DNA of 64,000 nt from Macrosoma leucophasiata (Eukaryota > Arthropoda > Insecta > Lepidoptera > Hedylidae), in NCBI GenBank assembly GCA_036365455.1, contig JAWQUS010000027.1, positions 17,906,501 to 17,970,500 of the forward strand. The letters run 5' to 3'. A program made the translations under genes and the position numbers. Shown here piece after piece: positions 21,292 through 31,750 of the stretch. Below the pieces are notes generated by a model. The model was not told the DNA's origin and made no database searches. It saw only the letters and a list, made by a program, of their open reading frames with translations. Positions within the stretch are counted from its first letter, which is position 1. Each line of letters begins with the position of its first letter.

Positions 21292-21999
21292 GAAAAGATG
21301 ACTTTCGTTACCATATTCACTATTATAAGTACTTTAAATGAAAACTTCTGTTGGTGGGTGGTGTTAAGAGTAAATAGTTTAAAAAGTGAAATTTTCGCCA
21401 AAATTTCAATTGAAAAATTAAGTTTTAGTTCTAAAAGTGTGACCATCCAAATTCGTGGAGATACGTGTATCGAGTATAGTCGGGGAACTGGTAGCGTTTG
21501 AAATATACGAGTAGTTACAACGCATTTTCATTGAGAGCTCTAGTTTTTTGTAAATGTCGATACCTACATTGCACCATTATTGAACCCCTATTGGTCACTT
21601 TCACACTTCGATCAATAATTAATGATCTAAGCTTTCACAATATAAAAAAAGATAATAATATACTGAAACTGAAATACTAGATATTTCTCTTATGTAAGTA
21701 AAGTATGCGTGGGTATCTCGCGAGTGTCGTTTCCAGGCATTAGCTAGCAACGCATAACAGCTTTTATACATTTCACCCGGAAATCATATTCCACACATTA
21801 AAGAAACACGAGTATGCCTCGGGTCGTATAACATGTGGTAAGGGAGAAATTGGGGTAACATGTGTTTGCTATGGCAACGACATCTGTAACATATGTGTGT
21901 ACTATTAATTTATGTGACCTACAAATGAGAGAATTACATTTACACAAGGCAGCATGTTTCCAGGTTTTTGCAAGCTCACATAAATCTAAATAACTAGAC
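21292..21999. other. No gene recognised
   Basis: AT-rich DNA between the retrotransposon and a hAT-like MITE. A GTAACATGTGTTTGC/GTAACATATGTGTG pair at 21856-21899 is the only local repetition noticed. Confidence 0.45.
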
Positions 22000-22545
22000 C
22001 AGAGGTTCCCAAACTATTTTTTCTTGTAGACAGTTATGTTCTAGCTAGCGGAATTAGGGTTTTTAAAAACTAATATTTTATTACAAAATTATGAAGAGAG
22101 ATGTTTATTGCTTTAATATCAGAAACAGATTGGATTTATTATAATACTGTACAATGCATGAAACCCGACGCTGCAGACTTCCCGGCACCTCACGGTGTCA
22201 GCGGTGCAACGTCAGCTGGAACGGAGGTTATGCCTCCGTAACTAGACCCTTTACAATTTTTGCTGGTTTCTGTGGACCCCCGTCCTTGCTACATTTATAT
22301 CACATTCCCATATTTCCAATTTTTTTCACGCCTACGTAGACCCCCATCGAGTCTCCCATGGACTACTTTGGGAAGCACTGGTATGATGTTAGTAAATTGG
22401 TACTATCAGTGTATGTGTTGAGATCCATTATCGTGGACCCCCATTTTCATTTCATGGACCCCCAAATTTTCTTTCGCTGACGCAGACCCCTTTCACGTTG
22501 TCATAGACCCCCAGGGGTCGATATAGACCACTTTGGGGATCACTG
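22000..22545 (+). mobile_element. Composite hAT-like MITE with internal second end
   Basis: Left end CAGAGGTTCCCAAACTATTT, right end ACCACTTTGGGGATCACTG, imperfect inverted copies of hAT-type termini. ACTAGAC flanks both sides (21993-21999 and 22546-22552). The same right-end type occurs internally (GACTACTTTGGGAAGCACTG, near 22361), so two related elements appear merged. Many GACCCCC blocks are shared with the 182-bp relative at 32816. Confidence 0.75.
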
Positions 22546-22630
22546 ACTAGACAATAGAAATGTTATGTTGCTAAAAACGGTCGGAAAAACATGTCTCTAG
22601 TTTGTACATTCTCTAGGTACCTACTTAGTG

Positions 22631-22880
22631 TATGTAATGAAAGTGGCAAACAAGCATGCAGTTCACATTGATGTTAAGTGATGACTGCAGCCTAAAGACA
22701 CACACACAGAGACCAGAGGTCAAATGCAGATTGCTTCCCCTGAGATCTTAGTTGTTATGTCTCTGTGATACTTTATCCGGGGCCATACATTACCATCTAA
22801 CCGGAACATGATAGTGCTGAATACTACCATTTGGCGGCAGATAGATTATGCGGTGGTGCCTATGTTATATATATGCCACC
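22631..22880 (-). repeat. Family A repeat
   Basis: Reverse-complement copy beginning TATGTAATGAAAGTGGCAAA, with ATGCAGTTCACATTGATGTT and GACTGCAGCCTAAAGACAC, and reaching ATGCGGTGGTGCC. The extreme 5' end is altered. Confidence 0.8.
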
Positions 22881-23204
22881 ATTACATAAAAATATCGGTA
22901 TTAAATTGGGTCTTTACCTAATTTTGGATGATTTATAAATGAACTATGTATGGTTACCTCATCTATAGATAGACTTCGTACGAGTTTTAGAGGTGATCTA
23001 TTTTTTTGTTCGTGAGGTGTCCTAAATTGAGGATTGCTCATCGGCGGCGGGTTTTACCGCACCTACCTACTAACACTCGTGGGAGTTACAATCTGTCATC
23101 AGTTCATTCACAGCTCAGCATCACAGTGAATGAATTTAAATTTGAGTAATATTAATAAAACATATTTTACCACTTATGTAGTAGAAGTATCCATTTTTCA
23201 AACG

Positions 23205-23330
23205 ATTGAGTTTTTTTTTATGTCAATGGATTGACAGACAAGCAAACGGGCCACCTGATGGAAAATAGTCACGGTTGCCTATGAACATAAAATTTGCAAC
23301 ACCAGGGGATATATACCACTAGACTCTAGT
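23205..23330 (+). repeat. Interspersed repeat with CAAACGGGCCACCTGATGG
   Basis: CAAGCAAACGGGCCACCTGA followed by AATAGTCACGGTTGCC and TTTGCAACACCAGGGG matches, from memory of the family, a lepidopteran interspersed repeat. It is a single copy in this window, so boundaries are approximate. Confidence 0.5.
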
Positions 23331-23520
23331 GACTAGAGCTAGCGACCAAACTGAGGTAGAGAAAAGAATACGGCAAAAAAAAACCCAAAAAAAATATACA
23401 TATAAAGGCCTAAAAAGCTAAACAAAAAAAGAGTGTATATAGCCTCCCTTAATGAGTTTCAATGCGTGGCAGCATCCCCTGCTTAGGGTTACTTCCTCGA
23501 GACCCGAACCATTGTTTTTA
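23331..23520. other. Undetermined AT-rich spacer
   Basis: A-rich runs near 23375-23430. No coding or repeat assignment. Confidence 0.4.
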
Positions 23521-23803
23521 CTGGTGGTAGAGCTCCAATGACGGAGCTCGCGGGCGAAGGCACCACCGCGCTACCTAATACTTGCCGCTAAATGATAGTG
23601 TTCGGCACTATCGTGTTCCGGTCAGGTGGTAATGTACGGTCCTGTAATTTCCGGCACAGAGGCATAATACCTTAGGCCTCAGGAGTAGTAACGCATCTGC
23701 ATTTTGACCTTGGTCTTTGTGTAAGTGTCTATAGGCTGCAGTCATCACTTAACATCAATGTGGACTGCATGCTTGTTTACCACTTCTATTACATAAAAAA
23801 AAC
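23521..23803 (+). repeat. Family A repeat, full length
   Basis: CTGGTGGTAGAGCTCCAATG at the start, ACCACCGCGCTACCTAAT, GGCCTCAGGAGTAGTAACGC, ATGTGGACTGCATGCTTG, and an A run at the end. It is one of the most complete copies. Confidence 0.85.
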
Positions 23804-24327
23804 CATCCCCTTGTTCTTGTTCTGCTACGCTTCACGTGTAGAGGGAGGGATGATGATTATTCGTTCGCAAACTGAGAGAGAACAATTTGTTTAAGCTCTT
23901 ATATCCACGCTTGGCACTCATTCAATAGTAGTATCCTGGTGGTATTGTGAGTGGCTAATAAATACTTGAGAGAATGCGTTGTCCAATAAACAGGAGCTTT
24001 ACGGTGGATAGGTAATAAGATGTTTTACATACCACGCATACCTCGCTAATTTTATTATTGCTTCATACATTTCGTTACGATTGGAAGGAGAGGTAGACCT
24101 ACGTGTATTCAGATATTATAGTTATATATTGCAATTTTTCAATTTTAAGTTTTTAGTTACGTTAATAACACCTACACAGCATTACTGAATGCCATAGATG
24201 CCACTCTGAGAATTCAGTATTCGTAAATTTTATATTTATAATAACTTCTTTTATTACTCAAAAACTGAGTCAATAATATAGGTAAGTTGGTAGGCTAGTA
24301 GTGTCACCACAATGTCCCGCCCGTCCT
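23804..24327. other. No gene recognised
   Basis: Single-copy-looking DNA, no repeat or domain-bearing frame. Confidence 0.45.
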
Positions 24328-24335
24328 ATCCGAAG

Positions 24336-24660
24336 CTGTGGCGGATTTACAAATTTGCCGCCGGTAGGCTATTATTTTTGCCGCCCCTATATTTCGATAT
24401 CGTAGTTTACAATCATATCAATTAGGTATATTTTCTATCAATAAAATTTCAACTTTATGTATTATGCTTCATTATCCTGAAGTTGATGTAAGCAACTTTT
24501 TTCTATGGTTAGAATCATTGGGAACTATGATCTGAGCCTTGATAATTTTAACAGTAATTTTGTAAATAGAAAAAAAAAAATTATGAACTAAATCTGCCGG
24601 CCCTTAAAATTTGCCACCCTAGGCTCCAGCCTACTCAGCCTGCTGGTAAATCCACCACTG
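24336..24660. mobile_element. 325-bp hAT-like MITE
   Basis: Left CTGTGGCGGATTTAC and right GTAAATCCACCACTG are inverted copies with small differences. Flanks ATCCGAAG and GTACGAAG match at six of eight positions, fitting an old 8-bp target duplication. Internal GGCTCCAGCCTACTCAGCCT is typical of this group in insects. It is non-coding. Confidence 0.65.
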
Positions 24661-24828
24661 GTACGAAGCATAATGACACAAGTGTGTTAAATCTATAATA
24701 CCGGACGTCCGGGCTCTTTTAAATTTGGTGTCGCCCTGTTGCTGCACCGGAGCGGTGCGGTGTGGTTGTCTTACTGCGCACGCATGGCTGGCTTTTTCCC
24801 ATACATATTTCTAAAGCTATTAGCTTTA

Positions 24829-26085
24829 GGGCTCCCGCCCACGTCCGATAATCGGTGACCGATTTTTTGTAGGAGGTAAATAGAACGTACTGACAGCCAT
24901 AGTGCTACGCCCACGTCCTACAAAAAGTCGGTGAATAATATTATAAAATCGGTGCATCCCGACCGATAATCGGTGAAAAATGGAACGTTCGGAAATGTAT
25001 GCGTCAACGTACACTACTCACCGACTCACCGACAGTCGGAATAGTCTAAGAGCCGAACCTAGGTCGACCTTCACCGTTTACCGAATTAACCATTTTTTTT
25101 TAACAAATTTCATACATGAACAAACACGTCTTGCATGTATTGCCTATAGAATTACGTTCACAAGTATGATTATTTGAAAAAAAAATATTTTTTTTTATTA
25201 GCAACTTTCACCCATTTGTTAACCAATTAAATGTGTTTGAAACTAAAAGTTTAAAACATATAAAATACGTCTGTAAGGTATTGCCTAAGCATTTATGTTC
25301 ATGACTAGGTACCTGGCAAGGAGGTGTAAACAGGTAAGTAAATATAAGTGACTGCACCGATCTGTTACCAATAAACCTCAAACACATATTTTATATACAC
25401 GACGACTTTTTGACGACCCGGTTGGTCCAGCGGTGTGAGTTGACCATTTTATTCGAAGGGTCGCGGGTTCGATCCCCGCACCGGAAGAAATATTTGTATG
25501 GCCTACAGATATTTGTTTCGGGTCTGGGTGTTTGTGTATGTGTCGTTTGTATATAACGGCACCCACGACACAGGTTGTATACCTACTGTGGGGCTGTGAG
25601 TGTATTTCAGTGTATGCGTATTTTATATATTTATTTATTTATTTTTATATGTTTAAAACTTTTGGTTTCAAATACATTTGGTTGGTTAACAAATCCAAAA
25701 AAACTTGCTTAATAAAATGGATACATGACATACAATGTTTCATTTGGTGAACAGGTGAAGGTCGACTTAGATTCGTCTCCCCTACTAGAAGGACGTGTCA
25801 TTGTTTATAAAATGTATTAATAATAATTGACATTCTATAATATTTTAAAAAACTTGTCTGGTCAAAGTCTTATATCTTAGATCAGCATGACGAGCATTAA
25901 ATATCCCCTTCAATAATCTCTGAGCGATTCTTTCTTTTTTCACTCCTTATGCTCATGAGATTCTCTCGGCTCTCTGACTATGACGTGCTGCTCCACCGAC
26001 AAAAAAAACGGACGTGGGCGTTGAGTTGGTCACAAAATTGGACCGATTATCTGTCCTACAAAAAGTAGGACGTGGGCGGGAGCCC
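24829..26085. mobile_element. 1257-bp TTA-flanked element (PIF/Harbinger-like), with long arms
   Basis: GGGCTCCCGCCCACGTCC at the left has an exact inverted copy at the right end, and TTA lies directly outside both ends, a 3-bp target duplication typical of PIF/Harbinger. Inner inverted matches (CCTAGGTCGACCTTCACC near 25058 against GGTGAAGGTCGACTTAG near 25755; ACCAATTAAATGTGTTTGAA near 25221 against its partner near 25680) give the element long foldback arms. A tRNA-derived SINE occupies the centre. No transposase frame was found. Confidence 0.75.
25395..25600 (+). mobile_element. tRNA-derived SINE, second type
   Basis: The head 25415-25485 has GGTTGGTCCAGCGGTGTGAG as an A-box region and CGGGTTCGATCCCCGCACCG as a B-box arm. 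It is followed by a body with TATTTGTATGGCCTACAGAT and ACGGCACCCACGACACAGG. It lies in the middle of the TTA-flanked element. Confidence 0.65.
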
Positions 26086-26630
26086 TTAGCCAGCGCCTAG
26101 CGAGCCACAGGTCACATACATTAGGTACTGAACTGATCCAGAATTAGGATGCAACACGAAATAATGCGCCAAGGGGCAAATGCTTTCATGGGCGCTGTTG
26201 GTTGTGTTGTGTTGTTGTTGTGTGTTGTGTTGTGTTGCAACTAAAGATGACGCAATGACGCAATATTGACGGAAGACGAAGGGGGGTAGACGGCCGGTCA
26301 GTCGTGAATAATGTTTTGAGTTGAAACACTATTGCATTATTAGCGCGATATATTACAAAATATGCAAAATTGTACGTCATTGGCTGTTGAAGGACACGCT
26401 ATACGAGCTACATACATTTGAAACTTCTCCTTCTGGTTGTTTTATTACCTACCATATTTATAGTAGGGGAGCCCAAGACCCCTCTTAATATAATATATAA
26501 TATAATAATAATTCAAAAATCCCCATTTTTGAATTCGTTCCAGCGCGTAAGGCGTTAAGTTTTGGTTTCCCTTTACCTAGCAATAATACATGCGAATATT
26601 AGGTATGTAATTCCAAGGTGAAGCGCGCAT
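26086..26630. other. No gene recognised; (GTGTT)n at 26196-26237
   Basis: A GTTGTGTTGTGTTGTTG-type microsatellite at 26196-26237 is the main landmark. The rest is unassigned. Confidence 0.5.
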
Positions 26631-26945
26631 GGCCCTGCGGCTGGTGTAGATCGTATGCGATCTACTCGGCACGGGCACGGTCGGGTGCGCGTTTCCGTGC
26701 TTCGGAAGGCACGTTAAGCCATCGGTCCCGGTTGCTATCGATTGATAGCAGTCGGTAAACCATGTCGGAGGCCTTATGGGCTGTTTGAAAAACAGCCGAC
26801 AGCGGGTTGACTAGTGGTCAACCCGTATCTCCACCAACCCGCATTGGAGCAGCGTGGTGGAGTAAGCTCCAGGCCTCCCTCCAAGAAGGGAAGAGCCTCG
26901 TGCCCAGCAGTGGGACGTTTTAAAGGTTGCCATTATTATATTCCA
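26631..26945 (+). mobile_element. Non-LTR retroelement 3' end (family C)
   Basis: CGTGCTTCGGAAGGCACGTT, GTCCCGGTTGCTATCGATTG, CATGTCGGAGGCCTTATGG, ACCCGCATTGGAGCAGCGTG, then GTGCCCAGCAGTGGGACG. This order is known from 3' ends of lepidopteran non-LTR elements. Further copies at 31300, 41893 and 50886 are shorter. Confidence 0.65.
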
Positions 26946-27361
26946 AGGTCACATCAAAGTGACTTCATAGTTCTGCTCATAACATCAGTAATATTACCAT
27001 TTGATATTTATGATTCGGTTGAACTGCGATACTTTGTTTTTATGACCGGCGATGAATTTCAGGAAATTTTATGCGGAAACGTGAATCTCGGAATGTTGAT
27101 GTTTAAAAATAAATAATTGATTCAGGTTCAAATACTTCGAAACGTGGAAAGTGGAGCGACGTGATTCACAGTCAGAAGGGTTTATAAAAACTAAATGACG
27201 CAATCATTGAATGTGGGATATTTACTTCGTTTCCAAGTTCTAATATCTATAAAATCTTTCGTGATATAGGTCGATAAGATGTTTATCGAATTGGTCTGTA
27301 TCGCAATTTCACGTGTGCGATGGCAGTGATGATAAAGGAGGAACCAAATATGTATTAATGT
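26946..27361. other. No gene recognised
   Basis: A frame continues from the preceding repeat to 27116 but has no recognisable domain. The rest is AT-rich. Confidence 0.45.
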
Positions 27362-27480
27362 ATCTTCACACCAAGTCTCTTACGGATAGACAGAGAGTGT
27401 GGAGTACCAAATATCACGGTCTTGTTACACTTCCCGTGCCTCTTTGACATTCATCATTATTTTCATACATCCACGCCGAA
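27362..27480 (+). repeat. Family N fragment
   Basis: CTTCACACCAAGTCTCTTAC, GACAGAGAGTGTGGAGTACC and ATACATCCACGCCGAACC follow the order of the copy at 47143. Confidence 0.5.
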
Positions 27481-27484
27481 CCAA

Positions 27485-27605
27485 ATATGGGATATTCTCT
27501 CTTAATGACGCACAATACTATTAATTGTGACATCTTTGGGGAAGGCTTTTGTCCAGCTGTAAACACGTCTTTCGGCTGAAGCGATGACTGCTCACTGCTG
27601 CTCAT
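27485..27605 (+). mobile_element. Family B retroelement 3' end, fragment
   Basis: ATATGGGATATTCTCTCTTA, GACATCTTTGGGGAAGGCTT and TTGTCCAGCTGTAAACACG with a CTTTCGGCTGAAGCGATGA tail. Confidence 0.6.
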
Positions 27606-27644
27606 TTTTCATACGCGCCGTCATAAAGAAAATGAAAGGAAATT

Positions 27645-27880
27645 CTGTTTTTTTTATGTTAGCCTATAGATATCTTCACAAAAACCAGAGGTCAAAATGC
27701 AGATGCGTAGCCACCCCTGAGACCTAAGGTTGTTTCTGTGATAGTTATTACGGGGCCATACATTACCATCTAACCGGAACACGATATTGCTTTACACTAC
27801 CATTTAGGAGCAGATAGATTAGGTAATGAAGTGGTGCCTACGCCCTCGAGCTCGTACTCTTGGAACTCTACCACCAGTTG
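27645..27880 (-). repeat. Family A repeat, 3' end shortened
   Basis: Reverse-complement copy: TTAGCCTATAGATATCTTCA near the lost 3' end through to GGAACTCTACCACCAG, the intact 5' end. Confidence 0.75.
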
Positions 27881-27882
27881 TT

Positions 27883-28045
27883 GAATGTTGTCGAGAAGGT
27901 ACCTTCTGTTTGAGGGTGGGACAAGTGTGCTAGGAATCGGCGTGTATGTATAAAAATAATGATGAATATAGAAGGAGGTGTGTCGGGATAGCTGGCGCTC
28001 CACACTATCTGTCTACTCCGTAAGAGACTGGGCGTGAAGACACAG
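27883..28045 (-). repeat. Family N fragment, reversed
   Basis: GTGCTAGGAATCGGCGTGTA and CGTAAGAGACTGGGCGTGAA are reverse complements of family N landmarks at 11640 and 47143. Confidence 0.55.
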
Positions 28046-28049
28046 TCTT

Positions 28050-28110
28050 ACATTTATTAAACTGCCTCAGCAGCACTGATGCTACGCTGAGGTTCAGGAT
28101 TCTACATCAT
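28050..28110 (+). mobile_element. tRNA-derived SINE (family P), head fragment
   Basis: ACTGCCTCAGCAGCACTGAT and GCTACGCTGAGGTTCAGGAT recall the family P tRNA-like head. It is short and diverged. Confidence 0.4.
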
Positions 28111-28219
28111 GGTCAATAGTGTGTGCTGTTACGATTTTTCCATCTTTTAGGGAGTTGTCCAATAACAACCGAGAAGTTTGATAATCGATAGGCACGCTTC
28201 CTTATTACGAGTATATGGG

Positions 28220-28302
28220 ATAAAAAAAAACAAAATATATATTTATATATATATATATACCGGCCGAATTGAAAACCTTCTCGTTTTTTGAACTCTGTTA
28301 AA
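28220..28302 (-). repeat. Inverted copy of the GAGAAGGTTCTCAATTCGGC repeat
   Basis: A TA run, CCGGCCGAATTGAAAACCTT, then CTCGTTTTTTGAACTC; the reverse complement of 6481-6575. Confidence 0.6.
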
Positions 28303-28317
28303 GACGGCTGACGACTG

Positions 28318-28400
28318 GCGAATAGCGGGTGTTTGCATGTATATTTGAATGCATATATTTATCTCTGTCTACCCCTTCGGGGATAACAGTCATGTCGTTA
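28318..28400 (+). mobile_element. Family P SINE, 3'-end fragment
   Basis: GCGGGTGTTTGCATGTATAT then TCTGTCTACCCCTTCGGGGA match the SINE 3' end at 58561-58862. Confidence 0.65.
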
Positions 28401-28444
28401 TCGTCACCATGATATTTAACACTGGAGAAGAAGTTTGATGGTTA

Positions 28445-28515
28445 GTAATTAAGCAAAGCAGCTAGGGTGTCTCCTGATCCAGACATCGCAGGTTCAAATC
28501 CTGGTAGTAGTCCTC
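28445..28515 (+). mobile_element. tRNA-like segment, probably SINE head
   Basis: GCAGCTAGGGTGTCTCCTGA and a B-box-like GCAGGTTCAAATCCTGGTAG. Spacing is roughly tRNA-like, but the cloverleaf is poor. Confidence 0.3.
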
Positions 28516-28584
28516 AAGTAGACCTCAAGTTCAAAGTAGATATTTTCTTTTTCATCTTTGTAATTCATCACTACGTACACGTAC

Positions 28585-28823
28585 TAGTATTATAAAGTAA
28601 AGTCCTCCTATTTTCTTTGTCTTTATGTATGCGCTAATTTCGGCAAGTTGAGAACAGATTGTGGTCCTGTTAAAAATTTTGGAAAGAGGTTTTTCTGAGG
28701 AAGGTTTATTTATTAATATCGTACTTATATTTACGTCTCTGTAATCACGGTTTTTTTAAGGAGTCGGGCGCGTCCCCATATTATAATAAATGCTACCCGC
28801 GAGAAGCCGGGGCGGGTCGCTAG
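28585..28823 (+). mobile_element. Helitron-like element, 3' end CTAG|T
   Basis: Ends TACCCGCGAGAAGCCGGGGC then GGGTCG and CTAG at 28820-28823, followed by T. ACCCGC and GCGGGT can pair as the terminal hairpin. The start near TACTAGTATTATAAAG is provisional. Confidence 0.55.
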
Positions 28824-28893
28824 TTAGCAATAAAAGAATAAGAGTTTGTTCTAAATCAACAGTGAATGCAACAGTACACTGTTAAGTCACGTA

Positions 28894-29356
28894 AATGAGA
28901 TGTTGCAAAAATGTATGGAACTCCGGCCACACACAATATCATTAAACAGGCAAAATCAATATAAAAACGTTTTTACTGCATATTTTCACTTCTTTAGCTT
29001 TGTTTGCAGTTACAAAACATTATTTGCAGTTAGAATTGCAACTTAAAACCAACATGGCGAATATGGCGGACGATGTCATTTTGACATTTCCATTTTTTAA
29101 ATTGTTATTTGGTTATCTAGTAATTGGAGAAAAAAAAATTTTAGAAATACTATCGAAATCGATTGATACCAAGCGTTGGCTGTATCGCCGCCGTGTTGAA
29201 CATGGTTGAAAATGATAAAATCTTTTGAATGAAATGTGTTGGTAACTCTAAAATATATTCTTGATTAAATTAATTGTATTTTTTTCGGATTCTGCTATAA
29301 TTTACCCATTTTTTGAGGACATGTACGAACCAGGGCCGAGCTCACAACATCTCCTT
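28894..29356 (+). mobile_element. 463-bp TA-flanked MITE (family D), internally deleted
   Basis: Starts AATGAGATGTTGCAAAAATG after TA and ends CACAACATCTCCTT. The body matches 14722-15342 but lacks about 150 bases of the interior. Confidence 0.8.
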
Positions 29357-29596
29357 TGTTTACTGTGGCTTTCGCGGTCATAAACTTGTAGCGGATTATA
29401 CCTACTTTGTTACGGATTTGGCTGGAGCCACTAATCCATTAGGTTCTTCGTAATAATTGTATTAAGTCGTCGGCGGGTTTGTAAAATTTTTTCAACCATT
29501 TATGTCGGCTTGTTTTGTTTTTGGCCATTAGGTATTAGGTACGTAAAGTATTTTTTTTTCATTTTCTGGAATTATAAAAAAAAATGTATTGATTTA
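29357..29596. other. Undetermined spacer
   Basis: No repeat or coding signal recognised. Confidence 0.4.
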
Positions 29597-29906
29597 CTGC
29601 CTCGGTCGCCTAGTGCTAGCAGGCCACTACTACTTCGCTGAGGTCCTGGGTTCGATTCCCGGGGAGGGGGTTATCAGAGATAATGGTGTGAAGTCCTTTA
29701 TCTCTGGTTCCATTGGGATTTTTCCATTTTCTGGCAATTTCCCAGCACCTCCAAGTTTGGTAATGTGCCCGGTGATGTCAACAGGCTCGCCACCTGTTAC
29801 ATGGGCCAAAACGTACCCGGCGAATCGAGGGTTTTTGCATGTATGCGTGAATGCATGCATGATTTTTCTGCCTACCCCGTCGGGGATTACAGGCGAAGTT
29901 ACGTTT
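29597..29906 (+). mobile_element. tRNA-derived SINE (family P), full length
   Basis: CTGCCTCGGTCGCCTAGTGC (A-box region), GGTTCGATTCCCGGGGAGGG (B-box), GGTAATGTGCCCGGTGATGT, GCATGTATGCGTGAATGCAT, and a 3' end with CCTACCCCGTCGGGGATTAC. It would be transcribed by RNA polymerase III and needs enzymes from a partner LINE to move. Confidence 0.85.
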
Positions 29907-29924
29907 TTGTATTGATTAGATTAG

Positions 29925-30060
29925 GCGGTCAAACCATGCCAATGGGGTGGTCGTAAGTGTAATACTACCCAATACTACCTTAAATTATCGCCACTACGAT
30001 TGCCGATCCCCATGCCAAGCGTGGCGATTATGGAATAACCCCTTTTGAGGTAGTGCCATT
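29925..30060 (+). mobile_element. Family B retroelement fragment
   Basis: GGCGGTCAAACCATGCCAAT, CCACTACGATTGCCGATCCC and CAAGCGTGGCGATTATGGAA. At 30075-30105 a CTGTTCGTCACCTTCATTAC stretch resembles a family A 3' end. Confidence 0.6.
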
Positions 30061-30105
30061 GCCAGCTGCATGTCTGTTCGTCACCTTCATTACATAAAAC
30101 AAATC

Positions 30106-30428
30106 ATCACAACTCATTTTGTGAAGCTATTGTTAAACAAACAATGATTTTTGGAGATATAGGTGTAAGTACGAACTAAGTATACCTAAGTAACATAATA
30201 TGACATAATAATAATATTTTTTTCATTATTCACCACAAAGTTTCTTCACAATACATTTTGGCCCTAAGTAATAACTTAATGGATAAAATAATGCGTGTCT
30301 CGACACATCCACTCACAAAAGAAACAAATACATATATATATACAATACACCCACTCCATCGTTCCCGTATTTGCTTATTGCAAGGTTTGCAACAAAATTC
30401 CGTCCAACATTGTTGATTTTATAGATAG
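30106..30428. other. No gene recognised
   Basis: AT-rich. A TATATATATA run near 30332 is present. Confidence 0.4.
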
Positions 30429-30430
30429 TA

Positions 30431-31109
30431 AAGGAGATGTTGCGAATTCGGCTCTGGTTCGTACATGTCCTCAAAAAATGGGTAAATTAAACAAGAATCC
30501 GAAAAAAAAGCAATTAATTTATTCAAGAATATATTTTAGAGTTACAACCACATTTAATTCAAACGATTTTATCATTTTGAACCATGTTCATCATGTCCAT
30601 CCATGTTCATGGCGGCGATACAGCCGACGCAACGCTTGGGATAGTACCTATGTAGATAAAAAAACGAATGCTATCTGTATGTTACTAGTGCATAACATAT
30701 TATCAAAAAAACAATGTATCGAATCGATCACTATAAAGAAGTTCCGATGATTTTTTTAAAATTGGAGATCGATTAGTATAGTATTAACACATAAAATCGA
30801 TTTCAAATGTAATAAAATAAGAGCACCATACGCCTCTTTCAAGGTTCCCGCCAAAACTCTTATTTAGAAATTATTACTTTTTTCTCCAAGTACTATATAA
30901 TAAAAAAAAAACAATAAAAAAAATGAAAATGTCAAAATAACATCGTCCGCCATATTCGCCATGTGGTTTTGAGTTGCAATTCTAACTGCAAATAATGTTT
31001 TGTAACTGCAAACAAAGCTAAATAAGTGAAAATATGCAGTAAAAAACGTTTTTAAATTTATTTTGCCTGTTAATGATATTGTGTACAGTATATGGCCGGA
31101 GGTTCATAC
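30431..31109 (-). mobile_element. TA-flanked MITE (family D), inverted, one end lost
   Basis: Begins TA then AAGGAGATGTTGCGAATTCG and continues in reverse orientation relative to 14722. It stops at GGCCGGAGGTTCATAC without the second terminal repeat. It holds an insertion around 30815-30870 relative to the other copies. Confidence 0.75.
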
Positions 31110-31299
31110 TAGAGGTTCATAGTTAGAAGTTTATATTATATGAAACGACTACACACTATGTGAAAATGCGTATCTACTATAGACTCGATGACTATCTTAA
31201 GGATAGAGATACCTGGGCAAATGCTGATCCAGCTCCACAAGATGATAATGATTGAATGAATTGCAATGATTTTGTGAAATGCATTTACATTGTATCTAT

Positions 31300-31427
31300 A
31301 ATAATGACAACGCTTGACACGTCCCACTGCTGGGCACGAGTCTCTCCCCTTTTTGGGGGGAGGCGTGGAGTTTACTCCACCACGCTGCTCCAATGCCTCC
31401 AATGCGGGTTGACGGAGACATTTATCT
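31300..31427 (-). mobile_element. Family C retroelement 3' end, fragment
   Basis: CGTCCCACTGCTGGGCACGA, then TTTACTCCACCACGCTGCTC and AATGCGGGTTGACGGAGAC; the reverse of 26810-26930. Confidence 0.7.
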
Positions 31428-31484
31428 AAGTAGGTACTAGATAATTGTATAACATAGTACGATGTAGTAATAGTAGTTGAACTC

Positions 31485-31750
31485 GTGGTAGAGCTCTAGT
31501 GACGGGCGTAGGCACCACCGCATAACCTAATTTACTTGCCGCTAAATGGTAGTGTTCAGCACTATCGTGTTCCGGTCAGGTGGTAATGTACGGCCCTGTA
31601 ATTTCCGACAGAGAGGCACCTTAGGCCTCAGGAGTGGTAAAGCATCTGCATTTTGACCTTGGTCTTCGTGTGGGTGTCTATAGAGTACAGTCATCACTTA
31701 ACATCAATGTGAACTACATGCTTGTTTGCCACTTCAAATACATAAAAAAT
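31485..31750 (+). repeat. Family A repeat, near full length
   Basis: CGTGGTAGAGCTCTAGTGAC, missing the second strand of the inner stem, then GGCACCACCGCATAACCTAA through TTACATCAATGTG-type sequence to an A tail at 31741-31748. Confidence 0.8.

Noticed and set aside
21078..21446. 122-codon minus-strand frame
   Set aside because: Reads through the retrotransposon 3' end and poly(A) in antisense; no domain.
25415..25485. Possible functional tRNA gene
   Set aside because: Cloverleaf is poor and a SINE body follows directly; better explained as a SINE head.
30295..30750. 151-codon open frame
   Set aside because: Most of it lies in an inverted family D MITE, which is non-coding in all copies.
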